DNA of 64,000 bases from Armillaria gallica (Eukaryota; Basidiomycota; Agaricomycetes; Agaricales; Physalacriaceae): positions 1,178,001 to 1,242,000 of the forward strand of contig JBANDB010000013.1 in assembly GCA_037576215.1 (NCBI GenBank), written 5' to 3'. The position numbers were made by a program, and so were the translations under genes. Below, piece by piece: positions 33,806-44,441 of the stretch. How positions within the stretch are numbered: position 1 is the stretch's first letter; each line of letters starts with the position of its first letter. The notes beneath the pieces were generated by a model that saw nothing but the letters and a program-made list of their open reading frames with translations, made no database searches and was not told the origin of the DNA.

Positions 33806-36386
33806 TCAGACAAATGCGCTAGCTTGTATATTGTACAACTTGGCATATTCCCCGTTCATTTCTACCAACTCCTTGTGGTTTCCCGTCTCAACAATATTTC
33901 CATCCTTCATGCATCTTAAAGATGCTTTTCGGTGAGCCATCACATAGGACTCGCAAACAAGAAAGAAACATACACGATAAGATCTGCACACTTTGCCAAA
34001 TGTCCAAACCGATGGGTGACAAAAACCATCGTCTTCCCATCTCGTTCATCGATGAGATTGCCGAAAAGTAATGCCTCTCCCTCAGGATCCAAGGCAGAAC
34101 TCGGCTCATCCACCGCAACAAACTTCACTTTTCCGGAAGCAAGACGCATGAACGTTCGGGATCTACAGACAAAGTATACATTAGGGGAGCAGAGAAAAAC
34201 GCGAATAAGACGTACGCCACGATTCTCTGCTTCTCGCCACCCGAGAGCTGGATGTTCTTATGGAGTTTCTTCAGCTCAACCTGTAACGGATGTACCTCAT
34301 TCTCTGGAACGTTGAACCCATATGCCTCGTTCATGGCCGCTAGCATCGTGTCTTTTCCCTCGGTCAGCTTGGCCAAACAGTGTGTTGCTCCCCCGAGCTC
34401 AGCAGCACGGTCAATCATCGCCGAGTTTCCCACATGCTGAACGCACCCTAAACCAATGTTCTCGCCAAGCGATACAGGAAAGAGCGAGTGGTCTTGCGTG
34501 AGCATGGCTGTAACCTCTCGAAGCTCAGACATTCGGTACATTGATATTGGTATACTGTCTACAATAAGCGAGTCTGGACCCGACGTTGGATCATAAAGGC
34601 GTGCCAGGAGCTTGATGATGGTGGATTTACCACTGCCATTGGCGCCTACGATGACAACGAGCTGTCCGGCCTCGATGGTGAGGTTCACATTGGACAAGGC
34701 GGGCTTAGTGGACTGCGACCCAGGGTAGGAGAAGGAGAGGTTACTGAGTTCGGAACGTATATAGCTGTGGTGCCGCTCTGACTGAAAACATACTTACCGA
34801 AGCTCAAAAGACATTCCTTGTGACTTCTCCGGGGAATAAGACAAGCATCCATCTACGAGTTTATTGCTGATCTTGTCTGCTTCATAAAGCGTCCTCAGCC
34901 GTTCACATTGCTTTCGAAATTTGGTAACGTCGCGTAAGATGCTCTGCATTGACCATTCCAAGGTTCCAGAAGATTGATGCAAGATAGCGATGGAGGATAT
35001 CGAGAATTTCGACGGTTCCATGATAGCTGCGACCGAGTAGTACATCTGGAGAGCGTGTGGTCAGTATACTCTATCTCATTCCTTGCGAAGACTCTATTTT
35101 ATACCATAGGGACATCTCCCATGACAGCTTCAGATATTCTCATCAAAGGGTCGGTGCGTCGGGAGTATTGCTGCTCGGCCCATTCATCAGAGATGTGTCC
35201 TAGTGATGACGTCGCCTTCTGATACTCTGAGCGGAAGCTGTGGTTAATATCGTCACTACAGGTGAAAATACACTGGCCAGACATACCTGCAATGATATAA
35301 CTGACAAGATCGCTTCCCAAGACTTCTGATCTATACGCATCGGAGGCCATCTGTACCAAGCTCTTCATTCGTTGGAAGTATTTGTTGTCCGTGTAGACGA
35401 TATGAGCTGTTAACTATAAATATTTGTACAAAAAGTTAACGTGAAAGCATACCTTGGTCCCATAGCGATCTTCTACAGAAACTGTGATACAGAGGTTTTG
35501 CTATGCATAGAAACGCAAACAATGGAGATTCCGCTGCATGACAAGATTCCACGATAAGAGCCAGCTCGCTCCCCGTGGTAACTATCTGCTGAAGGAAATC
35601 CACCACATCTTCAAATGCTGTCCATGCATGTCGGGCAGATGCATTGAATTTACTCTTAGCTTCTACCGATGGAGTAAGATGGTTGATATTCGATTAACGG
35701 CAATTACGAAATACCTTCGGAGGTTGGAACGTCGATGCGTAAGCGAGCTAGAACAAACACCTCCGTAAGGTGATAGAGACGCACTCTAGACGCGACTTGC
35801 CTTGCATGAGGTGCAGTTCAAAATGTGTCGTAACGCGGGTTCTCAAAGCAGGATGGATACCGTCACTAGACATTTATTCAGTACGTCGTGATACCACTGA
35901 CAAGTAGGAACATCTGGAAGCACACCTGGCCCATGACAGGAATGCAGCCAGGACGACACAACATAGGCGTATCGCCACCGCACTCAAGATTGCAACAGAA
36001 TCCACGGTCCCAGAAATGAGTCCTGCCTCGATCTGATAATCGATATGAGCCACACAGAATCTAGAGTATGGAAGGATACATACGACTCGCAAAAGACGGC
36101 TCGAGAGGTAGAGTAGAACGGCAGATTCTATCCCAGACCAGATTTTTTCCAAGATAAAGAGAATCGATAACGTCGGCTCTAAGGTATAAACATCGATAGC
36201 GAGTCTTCGGAAGAGGGGAAGCGCCATTAAGAGATTATTCCATTTTCTTTTATAGTCCCAGTGCGTATCATTTAACAGCGCGACTTTCCATACGCCAAGC
36301 TCGACGGTGTGCGTTTCTGGCACTGCAGTCTCCTTCATGATGGTAATGAAGGAACAAGGAAGAACTTTGTTTGGGGTCCTCTTCAT
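33806..36386 (-). CDS. Half-size ABC transporter
   Basis: Many exons. The N-terminal half has the membrane region with LLNDTHWDYKRKWNNLLMAL and hydrophobic stretches such as LEKIWSGIESAVLLYLSSRL and AIRLCCVVLAAFLSW. The C-terminal nucleotide-binding domain has Walker A GANGSGKS near 34630, Q-loop region AMLTQDHSLFP, signature LSGGEKQRIVA near 34235, Walker B VKFVAVDEPSSALD near 34100, and the switch His in VFVTHRFG. It ends NGEYAKLYNIQASAFV. This matches a fungal family of ABC half transporters of unknown cargo. One intron (35748-35800) starts with GC instead of GT. The start could be 36386 (MKRTPNK) or 36338 (MKETAVPE). Confidence 0.82.
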
Positions 36387-37562
36387 CGGAGCGTAAATGA
36401 CTCGAGGGCGACAGAAGCACACCCATTTTTTTTGACAACATCTGAGTCTTCCACTCCGCGAGGCTGATGGCCCTCAAGCCGATAATGACATAACATAGTA
36501 TGAAGCGCCCCCGGCGATATCCTCACCCAGACGAGGATAAAGTATGCACAGATTAGCCTATAAGTAGGTTGTTTGTGGGTCTTCGGTCTCACCGCGCCCT
36601 GAGCGGTAAATGAATCCGAGCCGCAAAGGAAAACGTGCAGCTGACATTAGAAAGACGGCGCCAATATTCAGGCACCATCGTATCCGGGGGGTGAAGCGTG
36701 CCTGCGATAAGTAGCTAAATTACGGTAGCCTCGGGACGTCAAGATAGTGCCCGAGATCATGGGTGAGAGCACTGACGAAAACTTTAGCGACAGGGCCATT
36801 CCGGTCTTCATTCGAACAAAATCGATAAGATCGCAGGAGGATTTGTGACGATTTTACTACTTACAGATAGGCATGCATCGGACATGATCGTGGAAATCGG
36901 AAAAAGACGCCAGGTAAGCACTGTAATTTTCCGTCCTGGAGAATAGATTAATTCTAGGTGGAATGTTAGTATCACCGTATACCCTTTGACTCCTGGGCGT
37001 GAGTTGACATAGAAAGACTGCCGGCTGATGCTCAAGGTCCAACCAGAAGTGCATTCTCGCTGTGTACATATTTTGTTAGAAAGAAAAAATATGCGGATTT
37101 TGAGCCAACGATAACTGAGAAGCAGACAGAGACTCAGGGCATACTTGGCAGATTTAGGCAAATGGGAAGAAAATGGTGGCATGGCCGCAAGTATACATTT
37201 GTAACGGACGTGAAGTTGAGCAGAGCCACAGCCAGACTCGCTTCGGAACATGATTGAACTGAACGTTGACGTTGACGCAACGTTGATGCTTCAGGACAGG
37301 TAAAAAATGGAACTTCAAACATTTGATTTGGGCAAAACTTTTCTCGGTCCTGAAAAGTCTGTCAGTAGAATGGAATGAATAGTACAACACGAACCTTTGA
37401 TTTGACAATGAATAATTTACTGGCGCCAGTTTTCACTAGCAGCCTCTGCCGCACCGGCAAACCACGTGATACGACGCGTGGCGGAGTTTCAACCTGTTTT
37501 GAATTCCTTTTTAGACTCCCCTTCATCAGTTACCACCAGCCAACTTTCTCCGTTTCCTAATC
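36387..37562. other. Stretch without a certain gene; possible minus-strand exon
   Basis: At about 36870-37053 on the minus strand two frames are open between a good acceptor (TACACAG) and a good donor (GTAAGT), so it could be an exon. No family is recognisable. The rest shows only short frames. Confidence 0.3.
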
Positions 37563-38851
37563 ATGCCTCTACTTGCGCCGGCGCTTTCACCTTCAGACGT
37601 AGACTACGTACCTGTGTCTATCCAGCGGCCGATAAGAAATGCGACAGCGCTGGAAACAGTCGGAGAGAGTGGGGGCAAAGACTCGGACACCACTGTTGAA
37701 GAAAGCAAAATCCCGTCAGTACAACTTGAAATGGACTCAATAACGGATACTCTTGCTGCAAGTATGGCCTGCAGTCTACTAGGGCATGTCCTTTTCCTAA
37801 AAAATCAAGTTCCTCTGTGAGTGAGGGTGGTTTTAGAGCTTTTCGGTGACTGATGGTCGTTGTAAGGCCCGTTCCACAGCTAGCTCGGATAATGATCACG
37901 GGAAAGGTGCGCAGCTCCTTTTTATACATATATCTCGGCCTTACAGATTGTTAGGCCAACGCCCGCGCGACAAAACTGCGGTCAGAACTTCTGGATTCTT
38001 TCGACACGCTACTGTCACATCTGGGGACAACATTTACGGCACTATCTACTGCTTTCGCCCGGTCTTTTCCACAAGAAAGACGGTCTAAAACTATGCGTAC
38101 AAGCAGGGCGTACCTGGCGATCTTGGTGGGACCCAGTATCGGATCTGCGAAGTCAAAGGTCATGTTGGCAGTGGACGGTTTGGAGGCCAAGGTGTGGGGC
38201 CAAAGAGATGATATACGTCTGGAGGATGAGAGTGGAAGCAGCGAGAGCGATGTCGATGGAAGTGACGAGGAGGAGGATGACAGCGATGAAGAAGGCGAGA
38301 GCAGTGACGGCGAGGAGGGACCCTCCGACTCGGACGAGAGCGACGTGGATGATGAGGGCGAAACAGAGTCAGACGACGATGACGACGAGACATCTTTACC
38401 CCCGCCACTGTCAACCTTCGCTGAAGAGCAACGTATACTCCGGACTGCCGACAGATTACTCTCGCGCGCGCTCGTGTCGGCGGACTGTGATGGAAACGGA
38501 TTGGCGTCTGAGATAAGTAAGCGCTTCTCCTCACAGCATCCGTTCTTTCTTACAAAGTCCACCGTAGGTCCTACGCAGACACATATATTGATACGTGCCC
38601 CGAGACGTTTTGTTCATCCCGCGTGGATACCCCGGCAGAACGTTACAGCCTCTATGGATAATTTTCTGGAGCAGTTCCTTGGGGCAGCAGGACATGGGCC
38701 GAGGACCAACAAGAAAAAGACCAAGATCGAGGGCCTATGGGTAGCATGCCAAAGACCGAGTACGGACCTGGGGAAGGAGGTGACGAATGAGGAGGACGAG
38801 ATGATATGGTGGAGTTGGGATGGTAAGCTTGTAGGCTTCGCTGGTTGGTAA
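37563..38851 (+). CDS. Conserved fungal protein with acidic tract
   Basis: Three exons. Exon 1 ends after SLLGHVLFLKNQVP. Exon 2 encodes PVPQLARIMITGK. Exon 3 begins ANARATKLRSELLDSFDTLL and runs through YLAILVGPSIGSAKSK, VDGLEAKVWG, a long Asp/Glu/Ser tract (about 38220-38395), THILIRAPRRFVHPAWIPRQN, and the C-terminus MIWWSWDGKLVGFAGW. About 390 residues. The pattern is one I know as a conserved basidiomycete protein. A relation to Mad2-binding (p31comet-like) proteins came to mind but I cannot support it from residues. The acidic tract suggests a nuclear or chromatin-related role only weakly. The start ATG at 37563 follows an in-frame stop. Confidence 0.7.
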
Positions 38852-39120
38852 GGGTGTATATACTCACTGTATTGATTTGTTGTACGGACCTCGAGCATCA
38901 TTATACCTGTATCGATATACCTTTTTCACGCTATCCGGACAAATATTTATGACATGAAAAGTCGCTGGACAGAGAGCATGTTATTATTACTAAGTCTCGA
39001 GCAGAATTGCTGTACATGTATCTTTCGTTATTCTTCGGTGTTGCCGAGTCCCAGTCCTAGTACCATGTAAGTAGTACATCATATAAAGTCTTGCTTCCTG
39101 GTATTGTAAGTGAACTTCGA

Positions 39121-39582
39121 CTACGTCTCCAGTAGAACAACTTGTACATCTTTATCTCTAGGCATCATCAGCAGCTCGCCGTCAAAGGTGATCTGTACGC
39201 GATCCAGCAGAGTAAGATTTTGAAGAAAGGCCTAGAAATCAAAACTACCTTCTTCTGGCGCTTTGCCGCACGCAACGTTCCGTTTAATGCTTCCACTTTG
39301 AAAGAATGATAAAGACAGTTTTTTACAACTTCAAAAATCAGACGTACGGGTGTTAGCGGTCTTATCGAAGAGTATGCCGTACGAGACGCTACTCTTCCCA
39401 TCGGTATTGAGAGAGCCATGCTCCTTTATGGCTTCTGAGCATGATCGCCAATTCTTCAGGGGATATCGATATAATGATGAAGGAGCATCTCACCCTTGAG
39501 GATCTCAATCTCTCCTGTAACGTTAACTAGTACAACTGGTTAATCTTTTGCCAGTCATCAACGAGGGTGGTCCCTTACCCAT
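39121..39582 (-). CDS. Costars family protein
   Basis: Five exons give 79 residues: MVNVTGEIEILK, AIKEHGSLNTDGKSS and VSYGILFDKTANT, then LEALNGTLRAAKRQKK, then ITFDGELLMMPRDKDVQVVLLET. This matches the Costars domain along its whole length, with the hallmark LNTDGK, GTLRAAKR and GELL stretches, and the usual size of about 80 residues. The domain occurs in ABRA and in small eukaryotic proteins linked to actin behaviour; a role here is inferred from the family. The first coding exon is only four bases (ATGG), the smallest exon in the window. The gene is too split to be seen as one open frame, and it sits between the acidic-tract gene and the pectate lyase. Confidence 0.85.
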
Positions 39583-39740
39583 GCCTGTTGGGAGAACAAA
39601 GGAAAGGGGGATTTTGTCAGATCACGATCAGATCACGTTGAGATCGATATCTGTACTTCTGCTTATCTTTTGACTTGTAAGATCCTTATTTATTTCCTAG
39701 CAATTGGCAAGTCTGACAACTATTTCTATGCTACACAACC

Positions 39741-41224
39741 CTAGAATGAAAGAGTCTGGCCGGCATTGGACTGAACAGACGACGCAACCTTGCTGGTGGC
39801 AAGGAGCGTGTAAGAGTACCCGAGGCTTGAAGCAGAGATCGTTCCAGCTGGGGCGGTGTTCTCACCGTCGTCGCCAAAGTCTGCATGATGGGATAGTTTA
39901 AACTACAGCAGTGGGAAGAGGAATGGTTGACGCACCATTTCCAGAAGCAACAGCGTAGCCGCCATCAGTGGAGTAGATAGCATCGGTGGTGCCTGATGAA
40001 TATTAAGCCCGGGTACCACCAGTATTGGGAAACTGGATAGTCACCTGTGAAAACGTTGTTCTCGATAAGGAGCTGCGCCTCATCTCGGGTGTTGATACCG
40101 TCGTTAAGGTCGACATAGCTAATGATGATGAGGCTTATATTTCGAACTCATAAGCACGACTCACTAGTTGTTGAAGATGTGACCCTGGCCTATAGGGATC
40201 GATGAGCCCTGTGTACGAAATGAAAGAGAAGATCACTCGTACCGAATCGGAAGGAAGGACCACGGGAGTTCAGGTTCTGCCACCAGTTAAGAGCAAAGGT
40301 GACTCTGAGAGCGGCATCTTCGCTCCCGTTGCTGTCGGAGTGGCCGACGAGCGAAGCTTTCCAGTGGTTGTACAGCTTGCTGTTGGTGACAGTGATGCCG
40401 TAGGAGCCGTGTGTGATGTCAAGAAGACCGTCGTAGCTGAAAATAAATAGTCGGAATCTGTCTGGTGAGGGAGAAACGGAACGTACTAGTCCTAAACAGA
40501 TGAATGAGCAACCGCAGGGTTTGGAGCTTGGAAGAACATACCTTGTCGTGGTCCAGATCGCTAGAGAGGTCAACATGGTCAACCCAGACGTTGTGTGACT
40601 CTTGAATGCCGATGGCATCTCCAGCGTCCGCGAGCACCTTTTGGATCTTGACGTTACGGATGATCACGTTGGACTCTTCGAGGACACGAAGACCGACGCC
40701 GCTAAGGACTACATGACGCGTCCTTGAGCACGTTGTCACTCACAAAAATAGCTGGAAAACGTACGCGAGCCAGAGGCACCGAGCACGGAAGTGTTGGATC
40801 CGACCTTTACAACGGTGTTACCTGTAATAGTTCCTAAGGAGGGCATCAGGGCTAGCAACCATAGCAACGTTATTCTGATATACCGCTGATGATGACAATT
40901 TTGGCCGAGTCACCGGAAACAGCAGAAGTGAGGGCGGCAAGAGTGGTGACAGTGGTGGTAGTGCCGCCAGTTCCTCCTTTGGTGCTAAGCAAGAGTAGGG
41001 ATACCATCAGGAACAGAAACTAGGAAGAACATACCCTCCATTTAAGGTAGCATAACCGACTGAGGCTGACTCGCTGGTGCTAGTCCGCTTGACGATTTGA
41101 TTAGCCGGGGCAGCCTACAATGTCGCGTGAGTATGTTAGGGGTCGACCACGGGGACGCGGGGCGTACCAGGACAGAAACGAGCTGGATGGCAGCGAAAGC
41201 GAAAAAAGGAGAGATCCACTTCAT
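39741..41224 (-). CDS. Pectate lyase, polysaccharide lyase family 1
   Basis: Begins with a signal peptide (MKWISPFFAFAAIQLVSVL) followed after an intron by AAPANQIVKR, a likely Kex2-type site. Then come GGTTTTVTTLAALTSAV, the parallel beta-helix segments NVIIRNVKIQKVLADAGDAI, NVWVDHVDLSSD and DYYDGLLDITHGSYGITV, then HWKASLVGHSDSN, and an end at SNAGQTLSF. These are the hallmarks of PL1 (PlyA-like) enzymes. The residues DHVDLSSD and the Asp-rich stretch after it are the calcium-binding side. The enzyme is secreted and cleaves de-esterified pectin by beta-elimination, so it would take part in plant-tissue breakdown. It has about nine exons. Confidence 0.88.
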
Positions 41225-41304
41225 ATTGAACCAGGTATGCAAAGTAAAAGAAAGAGAAATGAAAACCAAGGTTTGGTTGTCTGTCTATGTTTCCGTGACC
41301 CTCC

Positions 41305-41311
41305 TTTTATA
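41305..41311 (-). promoter_or_regulatory. TATA box of the pectate lyase gene
   Basis: TATAAAA on the minus strand lies about 80 bases upstream of the pectate lyase ATG, a normal position for a regulated secreted-enzyme gene. Confidence 0.4.
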
Positions 41312-42110
41312 CGATAGTCTCGGGCATCTGTCGGTTTCTCTTACAATCGAGCGTAACGAATAGACCGTTCTACTTACGGGTGCATAGGCTCTGGGCCCGG
41401 GCGGCCCGCAGGCAAGAGAGATCTTGCTCTTGGCATGCGACGGGAAAAAGGTGATCCAATACACGCGACATACTGATGATGGCGCAACATTTGTCGACTG
41501 TAAACAAGATGCCGGCAAGGATGTTGATATTTCTTACGCCTGCTTAGAACGCTTTTAGACAATTCTTCAGGACCTGCTTTGAATGACACACCTCTGCCCG
41601 TGACCGGACCGCCTGCGAGTCAGTAAGCCCCAGTAGGTAGAGTAGTTGAGACATTTAGGCCCTGCAATGGGTGGCGGCAGAGGGTCGATGTAGAAGAACG
41701 TCAAGAACTCATGGGTATGATTCTAAATTTCCAGTGTTAACCCGTAATACGCTGTTCGTCTATAATGTCGGAGTATATTAGCTCACATGAGCATGTAAAT
41801 GCTATGGCTCGTGAGTAGCAACCCTGAGAAAATTGTGTTGGAAGGGTGGAATCAATGAGGCTAAAGTCTGATGGCGTCTAAATGTTGCAAAGATGCACCA
41901 TGTCAGTTCACTGCGGACAGCAACGGCTGCACCTATACGGTCGCACCATGGATAATTGAGTTGGAGCCAAGCCTTTGATGGAGCAAAAATGGTGAAGACT
42001 ATACTTATTGTAGCTCTATGGCGTGACAAGACATATTTACCGAGTAACCTCATCCTAGATGAAGGATTAGGACGGATGAAGCGAAGGAAGGTAATGGTGC
42101 TCACCGCGCT
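41312..42110. other. Intergenic stretch between pectate lyase and ADE2
   Basis: Only short frames on both strands. None has recognisable domain or splice structure. It should hold the remaining pectate lyase promoter and the ADE2 terminator. Confidence 0.5.
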
Positions 42111-44059
42111 TCACTGTGGCTTGTATGCCTCCCACCCTATGTTGTCTAAGCGCTCAACTTTGCCTAAGACCTCCTTCTCCAATCCGTTCAGGTAGGCCTC
42201 CATCTCGTGAATTATATGAGGTTGGCCAGCGGAGAGAATCCTCACGGCGAGTAGACCAGCATTCGTGCCATTGTTGATGGCTACAGTCGCTACCGGAATA
42301 CCTCGCTGAGTGCGCATGAGGAGGATGGTAACCAACTTATGACAAGGCAGAACTTACAGGCATCTGGACGATACTATGAAGCGAGTCAACACCATCGAGT
42401 GAATTGCCCTTGACGGGCACGCCGATGACGGGTAGAGCAGTCATAGCAGCGACCATCCCCGGAAGATGGGCAGCACCCCCTGCTCCTGCTATGACGGTGC
42501 GAAGACCCCGTGACGAGGCGGAGCGAGCATACTCCACGAGTCTATCGGGAGTACGATGCGCTGAGACTATGGTAAGTTCGTAGGGGATGCTGAACTTGTC
42601 TAGAATACGCGCAGCGGGGAGCATTACTGGTAGATCTGAGTCGGAGCCCATGATGACCCCGACGAGGGGGGTTTTGTTGGAGTGACCAGACCCGGGACTT
42701 GGAGGGATGGGGGCGTACTTTTCGAGTTCCTCGGCGGTGCTCCCTGGAGTGGCTTCAAGCAAGGGCCGGAGTTTGGTACGGAGAGATGCATCTGAGCCAG
42801 CGACAATGGTTATATGACCCATTTTGCGACCTTTCCGACATTCTGCCTTGCCGTAGAGGTGAGTAGAAGCACCAGGGACTGTTAGAGCAACATCCGTGAT
42901 GCAGGTGACACTGGACATGGAAGAGGATGAACCAATCAGGTTTAACATGGCGGCGGAAGGCACCTTTAAGTCCGTGGATCCCAGCGGTAACGATAGAATA
43001 CTTCGTAGGTGGTTCTCGTATTGAGACGTTTCGCAAGCTTCGATAGTATAGTGACCGGAGTTATGTGGACGAGGAGCGATCTCATTGACGTATATATTAC
43101 CTGCAAAATAAGATCAGGAAAGGTTTCTGAAAAACCAAGCGGATCGAATGCTTACCATCTTGCATGAGAAACATCTCGACGCCAAAAACGCCGGCGCCCT
43201 CAAAGGTTGCCACTGCAGCTTCAGCAACTCTTTGAGCTCTCGAAGAGAGATCGGGGTGCCGGCTACGAAGGGGTGCAAATACAAGGTGACAGACGTTCTC
43301 CTTGTGCACGGTTTCCACGGCAGGATACGAACGAACCGTGCCATCTGCCGATCGTACCACCATAACGGCAATTTCCTTACTGAACGGAACCCATTTCTCT
43401 GCATATAGCGGCCGTCCGCCTAGGGCGGTGAGAGCGTTTTCTGCGTCTGATATGTCACGAAGGACATAGTTTCCCCGGCCGTCGTAAGCCAGTGTTCGAC
43501 TTTTCAACATGAGAGGGAGGCCGAGCTCTTTTGAAGCAGAAGTAACAGCATCAATAGAGGACCGAACCTCTCTGAAAGCAGAGACCGGGATTCCATGTTC
43601 TCGGAGATGCTCTTTTTGGCGGTACTTGTCTTGTATTATTCTTATCGTTCGAGGGCTGGGATGGATAGCTAAGCGACCATTTGTGGCAGTAGCTAGACCC
43701 TCTAAGGCATCAACATCGACGTGCTCGATTTCTACTGTCAGGACATCGACTTTCGACGCCAATTGACGTATCTTTTGAGGATCTGTGAATGAGCCATCGA
43801 TGTGCGAAAGATCACCACTGTGCGCAATGACTTGCTTGGCAGGTCCTGACGCTCCGACATCGAGAATAATGACAGGGATGTTTAGAAGAGACGCAGATGC
43901 GGCTAACATGCGACCCAGCTGGCCACCACCTGAGCGAAATAGATATTCAGGATATTTTCCCGGAGATTGCAGAGAAGTCTGGGGGATCGTAAGAAATGTA
44001 CCGTTAGAAACAGACGAAGACTTACTCCCACCAAGGATGCCGACGACTTTCTTCGACAT
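42111..44059 (-). CDS. ADE2: Phosphoribosylaminoimidazole carboxylase (AIR carboxylase), bifunctional
   Basis: Purine synthesis step converting AIR to CAIR. The N-terminal half is the ATP-grasp (PurK-like) domain: [11 protein letters not shown], then [22 protein letters not shown], a DKYRQKEHL segment, [15 protein letters not shown], and [18 protein letters not shown] across the intron near 43100. The C-terminal half is the PurE-like domain: [44 protein letters not shown] and [15 protein letters not shown]. It ends YKPQ. The two-domain fusion is the normal fungal form. It has four exons. A 382-base interval separates it from the divergently transcribed SH3/RA gene. Cytosolic; loss gives adenine auxotrophy in other fungi. 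Confidence 0.95.
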
Positions 44060-44441
44060 AATTGTAGATGATAGATATGAAGGAAGGGGAAATTTGATGG
44101 CCAAAAATAGCACTTCGGGGAAATTTTGTATTTGGCGACGAAGATGATGGCGCCAGAACCAAACACAGCACTCATCGCTGTTGCTACCGCTCCTCGACCA
44201 CCATTCTTTTTCGTATTTCTGCTGGATGTCCCGAGAGCCCTTATTCTGCTAGTGCACTCATCTTTGGTGCCACATTCTGCGAATTCATAAATTTCCACTG
44301 TGCGTACGAAGGATTGAACAGAAAATAGCTGCCTGACCCTTTTCCTTCAGCCGCCATTTGGATCGACAATATTTCACATTCTACAAGGGTCTGGCACTCT
44401 AATAACGTTCATTTCTCTCCATTTATTACCCATTTTCTGTC

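Noticed and set aside
38160..38534. Arginine- and histidine-rich frames opposite the acidic tract
   Set aside because: They arise from the GAC/GAG-rich codons read in other frames.
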